Source: Paractinoplanes atraurantiacus
GTDB taxonomy: Bacteria; Actinomycetota; Actinomycetes; Mycobacteriales; Micromonosporaceae
Reading direction: 5' to 3'
Assembly (NCBI RefSeq): GCF_900215205.1
Contig: NZ_OBDY01000026.1
Location: 1 to 64,000, forward strand
Length of the DNA: 64,000 nt
The position numbers and the translations under genes are program-made. The notes below the pieces were generated by a model. It searched no databases and was not told where the DNA came from. It worked only from the letters and a program-made list of their open reading frames with translations. This document shows positions 55,075 to 62,458 of the stretch, piece after piece (positions within the stretch are counted from its first letter, which is position 1; each line of letters begins with the position of its first letter).

Positions 55075-56478
55075 GTGCCATTGCTCGCGGGGAGATATCG
55101 GCTGGGGGAAGCCCTCGGCCAAGGCGGCAGTTCGGTGGTGCACTACGGCTTCGACACGACCCTGAAGCGCCCCGTCGCCATCAAGATCTTCGACGAATCG
55201 GCGACGGATGTTCTGCGTGAGGCCCGCACGGCGGCCGGCCTGAGCCACCCGAACATCGCCCAGGTCTACGACTACGGCGAGGTCGTCGACGGCACCGACC
55301 GTACGCCTTATCTGGTGATGGAGTTCGTCGACGGCGAGACCCTGTCCGACCGCATCGCCCGCTCGGGCGCCCTGCGCTGGCGCCAGGCCGCCGAGATCGG
55401 CAAGGAGACCGCGTCCGCGCTGGCCGCCGCCCACGCGCAGGAGCTGGTCCACCGCGACGTCAACCCGCGCAACATCATGCTCACCTCCGAGGGCGTGAAG
55501 GTCCTCGACTTCGGCATCGCCATCGCCGCCGGCCACAACAGCATCGACATCAGCGGCGCCCTGTGGGGCAGCCCGTCCCACCTGGCCCCCGAGCAGCTGC
55601 GCGGCGAGCCGAGCTATCCGTCGGCCGACGTGTACGCGCTGGGCCTGCTGCTGTTCGAGTGCCTCACCGGCGCGAGGGCGTGGCCCGGCGCCAGCCTGGT
55701 CGAGGTGCTGGCCACCCGCCACGGCCGCCCCGCACCGCGCCTGCCGCGCATCTCCGGCCTGCCCCGCGACATCATCCGCCTCTACGAGGCCTGCACGGCC
55801 GAGGACCCGTCGGCGCGCCCCACGGCCCTCGAGATCGAGGAGATCTTCCGCGGCTTCGCCCCGACCCCGCTGACCCGCCCGGCCAGCCACATCCCGCCGA
55901 TCCGTTCGGCCGCCCACCCGGCACCCCTGACGGTGGCGACGTCACCGTCGTCCCGCTCCCCGCGCCGCTCCCGCCGCCGCGTCACGGTGGTCGCCTCGGC
56001 CGCGGCGGTCGCCATCATCCTGAGCATCGTCGGCGTCCAGCTGGTCAACGGCACCGGCACCCCAGGCGGCAAGACAGCCGAGGCCGCCGTCGAGGGCACG
56101 CCGGCGCCACCCACCACACCGGCGAAAACCACCAGCCCGGCCCCGTCCTCCTCACCGACTTTCGAGCCGGCCGAGGAGACAACAGAGACGACCAGGTCCG
56201 AGGTACGCCGAAAGAACACCACCCACACGAAGGCGCCCGCCGCCAAGCCCACAAAGACGAAGTCCCCGTCCGCCACCCCGTCGGCGTCCCCGAGCAGCGA
56301 GCCGGAGACTTCCGAGCCGTCAACCGAGCCAACCCCGACGAAGACCACGGACGACCCCGAGCCCCCGGTGGAGCCGACCGACGACCCGACGGAGCCGACG
56401 GACCCGCCCACCACGGAGGACACAACGCCGCCGACCACAAAGCCGGCCGAGCCGGTCGACAACAAGACGGTCGCCTGA
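55075..56478 (+). CDS. Transmembrane Ser/Thr protein kinase (PknB family) with Pro/Thr-rich outer tail
   Basis: A 467-residue membrane kinase, GTG 55075 after GGGGAGG. The kinase domain is residues 1-265: Gly loop GEALGQGGSSVVHYGF, Lys in RPVAIKIFDE, catalytic HRDVNPRNIML (about 126) in which the usual Lys after HRDx is Asn, then KVLDFGIAIA and the APE motif HLAPEQLRGE. A basic linker leads to one membrane segment (about 303-324, VTVVASAAAVAIILSIVGVQ). The 140-residue outer tail is almost only Thr, Pro, Ser, Glu and Lys, probably glycosylated or wall-spanning, with no PASTA domain. Loss of the HRD-loop Lys may reduce activity. It appears monocistronic. Confidence 0.9.
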   Translation: MPLLAGRYRLGEALGQGGSSVVHYGFDTTLKRPVAIKIFDESATDVLREARTAAGLSHPNIAQVYDYGEVVDGTDRTPYLVMEFVDGETLSDRIARSGALRWRQAAEIGKETASALAAAHAQELVHRDVNPRNIMLTSEGVKVLDFGIAIAAGHNSIDISGALWGSPSHLAPEQLRGEPSYPSADVYALGLLLFECLTGARAWPGASLVEVLATRHGRPAPRLPRISGLPRDIIRLYEACTAEDPSARPTALEIEEIFRGFAPTPLTRPASHIPPIRSAAHPAPLTVATSPSSRSPRRSRRRVTVVASAAAVAIILSIVGVQLVNGTGTPGGKTAEAAVEGTPAPPTTPAKTTSPAPSSSPTFEPAEETTETTRSEVRRKNTTHTKAPAAKPTKTKSPSATPSASPSSEPETSEPSTEPTPTKTTDDPEPPVEPTDDPTEPTDPPTTEDTTPPTTKPAEPVDNKTVA

Positions 56479-56517
56479 GCTCCCTGCGCCCTCGGCTTCG
56501 ACCATGACAATGAACCG

Positions 56518-57006
56518 GTGCCCGTGGACGACCCCCAGCTGTCGCAGCTGCTGCACGACCTCGACGACCGCGACAGTCTCGAGTTCCCGGCGGATTACGA
56601 TCACCGACGGACACGAGCCCGATTCGAGCAGTTGGCGCAGCGCCTGAACGCTGACTTCGGCTGCCAATGTCGAGTCGACCGGGACGTGCAGGACGCAAGC
56701 CTGCGCGGCCGCATCGACATCCCCGCTACCGCGGCCACCACTGGTCGGCCGCTGGTGGTGAGCGTCAGCAATTTCGGAGACCTGGCCGTCCTGTCGGTGG
56801 ACAACCCCGGCGTCTGGACCGACGCCGAGGCCGCCGCCCTGCTCCATCCCGACGATGCCCTGCGGGTCGAGACTGTTCTGACCGGTCTCGGATATGCCTT
56901 CGTTCCTGAAGAGCCGCTCTGGGCGCCCTACGACGGGGTCTGGGATCCGGCGGTCTTCGGTCCGTCCAAGCCGACCTGGTGGATCCGCTACTTCGATTAC
57001 CTCTGA
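56518..57006 (+). CDS. Hypothetical protein
   Basis: A 162-residue soluble protein that I do not recognise. GTG at 56518 or 56524; the ribosome site is poor. It shows an N-terminal helical region (PQLSQLLHDLDDRDSLEFPA, RARFEQLAQRLNADFGCQCR), a beta-rich centre (PLVVSVSNFGDLAVLSVDNP) and an aromatic-rich C-terminus (EPLWAPYDGVWDP, PTWWIRYFDYL). There is no signal peptide. It resembles small immunity-type or SUKH-like proteins in size and composition, but that is only an impression. It lies 39 bp after the kinase gene. Confidence 0.6.
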   Translation: MPVDDPQLSQLLHDLDDRDSLEFPADYDHRRTRARFEQLAQRLNADFGCQCRVDRDVQDASLRGRIDIPATAATTGRPLVVSVSNFGDLAVLSVDNPGVWTDAEAAALLHPDDALRVETVLTGLGYAFVPEEPLWAPYDGVWDPAVFGPSKPTWWIRYFDYL

Positions 57007-57375
57007 ACGAGGCCGAACACTAGATCATCCGACTCGGATCTGAAACCGGTCAACAGAAGCCCGACAGATCGGCCGACGGTTCGGTGGAACTGCCCAGAAA
57101 ACGGTGTAACTCGATGTTGAGCGGCATTTGAGAGCGGCTTGAGCGCTTTCGCGATCGCGCCCCAGTGCTGCCGACCGGCGTATTTGAACCGGGCCTTCAC
57201 CACCGTCATCGGTCCAGGGGCCGAGGATGTCGCGGGTTCCCTCGGAGGTGACTGCCAGAGCGACGTAGAAGTGGCCGGTTGGCGGCCTTGATAAGTGCGG
57301 CCGGCCACCGATCCGCGACGTCGTCGCGGCAACACCGATGGGCAGTGCTGCCGGCGACGACGTCGGGATGTGGTG
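57007..57375 (-). pseudogene. IS256-type transposase relic
   Basis: This 370-base gap holds no intact gene. On the minus strand at about 57190-57300 the codons read NRP (one frame) then HFYVALAVTSEGTRDILGPW and TDDGGEG. This matches the IS256 segment around the first catalytic region (RPIYAAIGVTVDGHKDVLGL then WAGSGGEG in the copy at 2800-2900), then degenerates. It is a small fragment without recognisable ends. The remainder, 57007-57190, shows nothing that I can support. Confidence 0.65.
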
Positions 57376-60111
57376 TCAGGTGGTGGGTGGGGCTGTGGTG
57401 TAAACGGTGGGGTCGCCCTGTTTCAGCCAGATCTGTGGGTTGTCGATGGGGGTGAAGGCGCGGTCGCCGCCGGGCTCTCGGGTGGTGGGGACTGTGTCGC
57501 CTTTGGGGAGGTGCATGATGAAGTTGATCGGCTTGGTGTCGTCGGTCAATGGGATCTCGTAGGAAGCCCAGCCGTTCTCGATGCGGGTTGCTGGCCATGG
57601 CTTGTCCCAGGCGATCTGGGCCAAGGTGGCCGGGTCCACCGCGTCGCCCCACAAGTGCAAGCCCCAACCCGTGTAGTCGGCGGCCGGGCGGTAGTAGTGC
57701 ACGGTGGCCGTGGTCAGGGGTGGGCCGGCGTAGCGGACTGTGCGGATGTCGCTCACCGCCGCAGGCTCCTTCAGCACCGCCCGGTAGCGGATCTGGGTGC
57801 CTGCGGCCAGGTTGAGCGGGGTCAGGTTGTCGAAGACCGTGTAGGCGGGTGAGGAGTCGTCGCGGCCGATGGTGGTCCACGGGCCGCCGGCCACGCTGCG
57901 TTCGAAGCGGACCACGTGCGTCGAGCGTTCCGGGTCGGCTACCGCTCGGACCTCCACGGTGCCCCTGACGTTGGCGGACTCGGCCGGGGCCTCGATGGTC
58001 AAGGACGGGGCCGGGACCCGGGCCGTACGAGTGGAACTGGCTCTGCTGTGGCCGTTGTTGTCCAGGACCACGGCTCGATAGTGCACCGGGGTGCCCGCGG
58101 GCAGGCCCGACACGTCGTGGAAGACCTGGTACGGGGCGTTGTCGTCGGTGCCGATGGGCTGCCACGCGCCGTGGCCGGACCGGGCGTAGAAGGTCACCTC
58201 GGCGAAGGACGAGCCGGCGACGGTGGCCGGCACGTGGATGCGGCTGGGCGTTGCCGATGGAGTGGGCTGGCCGAGGGACACCGCCGGGGCGGCCTTCGAC
58301 GGTGGGATGCGGCCGGACGAGGCGTAGACGACTGTGGACAGCGGCGGCACGGTGACGGTGATGGTGCGGTCGGTGGCCGATCGCACGGTGGCGGGGCCGG
58401 CCCCGTACACCAAATCGAATTTGCCCTTGGAGATGTAGGTGGGGATGGTGGCGGTGCGGGGCTGCTCGCTGTTGTTCAGGGCGACAACGAATTCACGGTC
58501 GCCCGTGCGGGAGAACGCGTAGACGCCGGCGCCCTCGTCGGCGTAGCGGTGCTGATGGGCGCCGTCGCGCAGGGCGGGGTAGCGCCGGGTCAGGTCGGCC
58601 AGGTCGGCGATGCCGCGGTAGAGGGGGTGTGTGGTGACGAAGTTGTCCTGGGCGTGTGTGGCCGTGGTGCCCAGCAGGTCGTCGTCCAGGTATTCGGGGA
58701 CGCGGCTGGCGAACAGGGTCTGCCGGGCGTCCTGGTCGCCGCCGGGGCCGGTGAAGCCCTGCTCGTCGCCGTAGTAGACGACCGGGTTGCCGCGGGAGAG
58801 GTACATCAGCTCGTGGGCCAGGCGGTCGCGCGACACCCACTCGGCGTCGCCGGCGCCGGGGTTGTCGGCCTGCACGAAGGAGCCGATGCGGCCCATGTCG
58901 TGGTTACCGAGGAAGGTGGGCAGCTGGTAGACGTTCGAGTCGGCGTCGGTGTACCAGTCGTCGGCGGCGAAGAACGAGCCCAGCGCGGAGGCGGACTGGC
59001 CGCGTGAGGCGTAGTTGCGGGCCGCGTCCTGGAACGGGAAGTCGAGCACCGCCTGCATGCGGTCGCGGGTGGTGAACTGCGAGGTGAAGCTGCGCGACGT
59101 GTCGAAGACCTCGCCGAACATGAAGAACTCGGGCTTTCCGTGTGCACGGGCGAACGACAGCACCTCGGGGCCGAACTTCTGCCAGAACTCGTCGTTGACG
59201 TGCTTCATCGTGTCGATGCGGAAGCCGTCGATGCCGAAGTCGGCGATCCACTTCTCGTACACCTCGGTCATGCCCTTGACCACGCGCGGGTGCTCGGTGA
59301 ACAGGTCGTCGAGGCCGAAGAAGTCGCCGTAGAGCGAGTTCTCGCCGGTGAACGTGGTGTCGCCGCGGTTGTGGTAGAGCGTGACGTCGTTGAGCCAGGC
59401 CGGCACCTTCAGGTTCCGCTCGGCCGGGTCGAGGACGGGAACGTACGGGAACGACTTCTTCGGGTCCATCGCCGGGAACGTCGCCTTCCCGGCGTAGTCA
59501 CGGTCGTCGAACGGGCGCCCGGCGGCGTCGCGATAGGGCGAGACATCTTTCGAGACGTACGCCTGCCGCGCGCCCGACTCGTAGCCGATGACGTCCGCGG
59601 TGTGGTTGGTGATGATGTCGAAGTAGACCTTCATGCCGCGGGTGTGCGCGGCGTCGACCAGCGACCGCAGCTCGGCGTTGGTGCCCAGGTGCGGGTCGAT
59701 CTGGGTGAAGTCGGTGATCCAGTAGCCGTGGTAGCCGGCCGACGGGCCGTCCTCGAGCTGCACGGCTTTGTTTTTGAAGCTGGGTGTCAGCCAGATCGAC
59801 GTGGTGCCGAGGCGCTGGATGTAGTCGAGGCGCCGCTGCAGCCCGGCCAGGTCGCCGCCGTTGTAGAAGCCCTTGCGGGTCGGGTCGAAGCCGGAGACCA
59901 GCGGGTCGGCGCCGAGGCCGCCCTGGTCGTTGGCGGTGCGGCCGTTGTCGAAGCGGTCGGCCATCACGAAGTAGAAGTTCTCGTCGGTGACCGGTGCCCG
60001 CAGGGAATGCCGGCCGGACAGCGCGCCCGCGCCGGCCGCGGCGGGCGTGCTGAGCGCGGTGGCGGCCAGAACGGCGGACGTGAGTACGGCCAGGCCTCGT
60101 TTGATGCGCAT
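57376..60111 (-). CDS. Large secreted GH13 alpha-amylase with Ig-like and pullulanase-associated domains
   Basis: A 911-residue secreted enzyme. A Sec signal (RIKRGLAVLTSAVLAATALS, ending AAAGAG) is followed by the GH13 barrel: YFVMADRFDNGRTANDQGGL, VYFDIITNHTAD, nucleophile Asp in IDGFRIDTMKHV, acid/base Glu in FFMFGEVFD and transition-state Asp in PTFLGNHDMGRIG. A C-domain follows (ATIPTYISKGKFDLVYG), then two Ig/FnIII-like modules (about 590-790) and a C-terminal pullulanase-associated starch-binding domain (VHYYRPAADYTGWGLHLWGD). It hydrolyses starch, glycogen or pullulan outside the cell. ATG 60111 is used. It appears monocistronic, with no LacI/MalR operator recognised upstream. Confidence 0.93.
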   Translation of the reverse strand: MRIKRGLAVLTSAVLAATALSTPAAAGAGALSGRHSLRAPVTDENFYFVMADRFDNGRTANDQGGLGADPLVSGFDPTRKGFYNGGDLAGLQRRLDYIQRLGTTSIWLTPSFKNKAVQLEDGPSAGYHGYWITDFTQIDPHLGTNAELRSLVDAAHTRGMKVYFDIITNHTADVIGYESGARQAYVSKDVSPYRDAAGRPFDDRDYAGKATFPAMDPKKSFPYVPVLDPAERNLKVPAWLNDVTLYHNRGDTTFTGENSLYGDFFGLDDLFTEHPRVVKGMTEVYEKWIADFGIDGFRIDTMKHVNDEFWQKFGPEVLSFARAHGKPEFFMFGEVFDTSRSFTSQFTTRDRMQAVLDFPFQDAARNYASRGQSASALGSFFAADDWYTDADSNVYQLPTFLGNHDMGRIGSFVQADNPGAGDAEWVSRDRLAHELMYLSRGNPVVYYGDEQGFTGPGGDQDARQTLFASRVPEYLDDDLLGTTATHAQDNFVTTHPLYRGIADLADLTRRYPALRDGAHQHRYADEGAGVYAFSRTGDREFVVALNNSEQPRTATIPTYISKGKFDLVYGAGPATVRSATDRTITVTVPPLSTVVYASSGRIPPSKAAPAVSLGQPTPSATPSRIHVPATVAGSSFAEVTFYARSGHGAWQPIGTDDNAPYQVFHDVSGLPAGTPVHYRAVVLDNNGHSRASSTRTARVPAPSLTIEAPAESANVRGTVEVRAVADPERSTHVVRFERSVAGGPWTTIGRDDSSPAYTVFDNLTPLNLAAGTQIRYRAVLKEPAAVSDIRTVRYAGPPLTTATVHYYRPAADYTGWGLHLWGDAVDPATLAQIAWDKPWPATRIENGWASYEIPLTDDTKPINFIMHLPKGDTVPTTREPGGDRAFTPIDNPQIWLKQGDPTVYTTAPPTT

Positions 60112-60267
60112 GGGATCGACCGTAATGGATGATCAACTGCGTGAGCAGCAGAATGTCGGATGCATTCGCTATCCCCCAAGCGCGTGATTAGGCATCGCGA
60201 TGGTTGACCCCGGACAAGCAACGTTTCAAGACTGTCTGCTTGAACCGGCCGATCCGGGAAGGTCATC

Positions 60268-60990
60268 GTGACGCTGACGCTCACCCACGCCGTGGACAAC
60301 GCGACCGTCGAGCTGGCCGTGCGCGGCCGGTGGACCCGCCGTACCGCCGTCGACGTGTACCAGGCGCTGTGCAAGGGCCTGGCCGAGCACCCGTCCGCGA
60401 TCATCATCGACGTGCGCGAGATGAGCGACCTCGACGGCGCGAGCGCCCCCACCTGGATCGCCGCCAGCCACGCCGCGCAGACGCTGCACCCGCCGGCCCA
60501 GGTGGCGCTCTGTGCCCCGCCGACCCGCCGGCTGGTGCGGCGGCTCCGCCAGCTCGGGTGCGCCCGGTTCATGTCGCTGTTCGTCACCGTGGACCAGGCC
60601 CGCTCGGCCGTGGCCGGCGCCCTGCCGGTGACCGACCGTCTCCAACTGCGCTGGCTGCCGCCGCACCTGGACGCGCTGATCAACGTCCACGACCTGATCG
60701 CGCTGGCCGACCGCGCGTGGGACGTCCCCACGATGGCCGGCACGGCCCAGGACGTGGCGCGTGATCTGGTCGAGGACTCGCTCGCGTTCGCCGCCACGCC
60801 CATGCTGTTCACCATCTGTCGCCGCAGCGGCAGCCTCTACCTGTCGCTGCGCGACCGCGATCCCACCCTGCCCCCGCTGCGCCGCCCGACGGACCGGCTG
60901 CCGGTCGTCACCGCCCGCAGCTTCGTCTGGGGTGCCGCCGCGATCCACGACGGCAAGGTGGTCTGGGCGGTCGTGCGCCCCGATCAGTGA
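60268..60990 (+). CDS. STAS domain fused to a degenerate GHKL ATPase-like domain
   Basis: A 240-residue protein, GTG 60268 after GGGAAGG. Residues 1-105 are STAS-like (VDNATVELAVRGRWTRRTAV, AIIIDVREMSDLDGASAPTW), with Ser/Asp residues where anti-sigma antagonists are phosphorylated. Residues 145-240 align with GHKL kinases (AQDVARDLVEDSLAFAATPM, LYLSLRDRDPTLPPL, WGAAAIHDGKVVWAVV), but the N-box Glu, Asn and His are replaced (RDLVEDSLAFA in place of SELVTNAVxHA). It is probably unable to use ATP and may act as a fused antagonist or scaffold in a sigma-factor partner-switch. Its stop overlaps the convergent FAD oxidoreductase by 7 bp. Confidence 0.8.
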   Translation: MTLTLTHAVDNATVELAVRGRWTRRTAVDVYQALCKGLAEHPSAIIIDVREMSDLDGASAPTWIAASHAAQTLHPPAQVALCAPPTRRLVRRLRQLGCARFMSLFVTVDQARSAVAGALPVTDRLQLRWLPPHLDALINVHDLIALADRAWDVPTMAGTAQDVARDLVEDSLAFAATPMLFTICRRSGSLYLSLRDRDPTLPPLRRPTDRLPVVTARSFVWGAAAIHDGKVVWAVVRPDQ

Positions 60991-62384
60991 GCCTGGGAAG
61001 GCCGGATGTTCTGGTTGAGCCGGAACAGGTTGGTCGGGTCGTAGCGGTCCTTCACCGCCACCAGCCGCTCGTAGGTGTCCTTCGGGTAGGCGGCGCGCAC
61101 CCGGTCCTCGCCGCCCTCGCCGGTGAAGTTCACGTAGGTCGCCGAGTCCGGGCCGAGGGCACCGGTCGCCGTCCGGGCCCACTCCACCGCGGCCGGGTAG
61201 CCGCCGGCATCGGCCGAGCGGGCCACCACGTTCAGGATGAAGTCGCGGTCGCGGGAGGCGAAGGCCGTCGCCTCGGCCGGCACCCGGCCCATGGCGCCGC
61301 CCAGGTGGTGCACGTGCACCTCGGAGATCGGATTCGGGACTCGGGCGTACGCGTCGGTGAGCGCGCTGATCGCCGACGCGTCGAGGTCGCCGAAGAACGC
61401 CGAGCGGAAGTAGTTCCACATGCCCCGCGGATACAGCGGGTCGAGAAGGCCCTGCATGGCGGTGTACGGCATCGGGCCGAACAGGTCGGTCACCACCGGC
61501 GCCAGCTCGCGGAACGGGCGGGTCGCGGCGTCGCCGTCCTCGGGGCGGCCCGACCACATGCCGCCCACGGCGGTGATCGGCTTGCCGTGGATCTCGGCCG
61601 GCAGGAACGGCGCCGGCGGGGCGGTGGTCAGGTTGACCAGTGTGGTCAGCTCGTCCGGGGCGCCCCTGGTGGCCTCCCGGTAACCCCGCAGGACCCGCTC
61701 GGCGTCCTCGCCGCGATAGAAGACCAGGCCGCCGAAGATGGCCGGGCCCACGTCGTACAGCCGGAACTCGAACGAGGTGACCACGCCGAAGTTGCCGCCG
61801 CCGCCGCGCAGCGCCCACAGCAGCTCGGGGTGCTCGTCCTCGCTGACGTGCAGATAGCGGCCGTCCGCGGTCACGACGTCCGCCGCGACCAGGTTGTCGC
61901 AGGTCAGACCGCACCGGCGGACCAGCCAGCCGATGCCGCCGCCGAGCGTGAACCCGCCGATGCCGGTGCTGGAGACCAGGCCGCCGGTCAGGGCCAGGCC
62001 GAACGCCTGGGTCTCGGCGTCGACGTCGCTCCACAGGCTTCCGCCCTGCGCGACCACGGTCCGTCGGCCGGGGTCGACGCGGATGCCCTTCATCGCGGAC
62101 AGGTCGATCACCAGGCCGTCGTCGACGGTCGAGAAGCCGGGGATGCTGTGCGCGCCGCCGCGTACGGCCAGGGGAAGTCCCTCGCTGCGGGCGAACTCGA
62201 CCGCCTTGAGAACGTCCGCCACCCCGTGGCAGCGGATGATGAGGGCGGGCCGGCGGTCGTGGGCGCCGTTCCAGACGGCCCGGGCCTCGTCGTACTCGGG
62301 GTCGCCCGGGCGGACCAGCTCGCCCCGCAGGGCCTGGGCCAGCTCGCCGAGGGTGGCCTCGCCGAAGGATTGTGCTGCGGTCAT
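60984..62384 (-). CDS. FAD-linked oxidase (berberine-bridge-enzyme-like, BBE domain)
   Basis: A 466-residue flavoprotein. The PCMH FAD-binding domain has LPLAVRGGAHSIPGFSTVDD, whose His is the expected 8-alpha-histidyl FAD attachment, then VVAQGGSLWSDVDAETQ and GIGGFTLGGGIGWLVRRCGL. There is no Cys at the second attachment position (STGIGGF), so FAD should be bound by one bond only. The substrate domain is followed by the BBE C-terminus (YERLVAVKDRYDPTNLFRLN). ATG 62384 follows AGGAG. Such enzymes oxidise sugars, alkaloids or polyketides; the substrate is unknown. It lies 74 bp downstream of a large regulator gene on the same strand, possibly its target. Confidence 0.92.
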   Translation of the reverse strand: MTAAQSFGEATLGELAQALRGELVRPGDPEYDEARAVWNGAHDRRPALIIRCHGVADVLKAVEFARSEGLPLAVRGGAHSIPGFSTVDDGLVIDLSAMKGIRVDPGRRTVVAQGGSLWSDVDAETQAFGLALTGGLVSSTGIGGFTLGGGIGWLVRRCGLTCDNLVAADVVTADGRYLHVSEDEHPELLWALRGGGGNFGVVTSFEFRLYDVGPAIFGGLVFYRGEDAERVLRGYREATRGAPDELTTLVNLTTAPPAPFLPAEIHGKPITAVGGMWSGRPEDGDAATRPFRELAPVVTDLFGPMPYTAMQGLLDPLYPRGMWNYFRSAFFGDLDASAISALTDAYARVPNPISEVHVHHLGGAMGRVPAEATAFASRDRDFILNVVARSADAGGYPAAVEWARTATGALGPDSATYVNFTGEGGEDRVRAAYPKDTYERLVAVKDRYDPTNLFRLNQNIRPSQAH

Positions 62385-62458
62385 GACGACTCCTTGTCGC
62401 GTCAATGCTTGTCGGCTCCGACGCTAGAAAGCCGGCCTTCGCAACCGCTTAGCACTGC

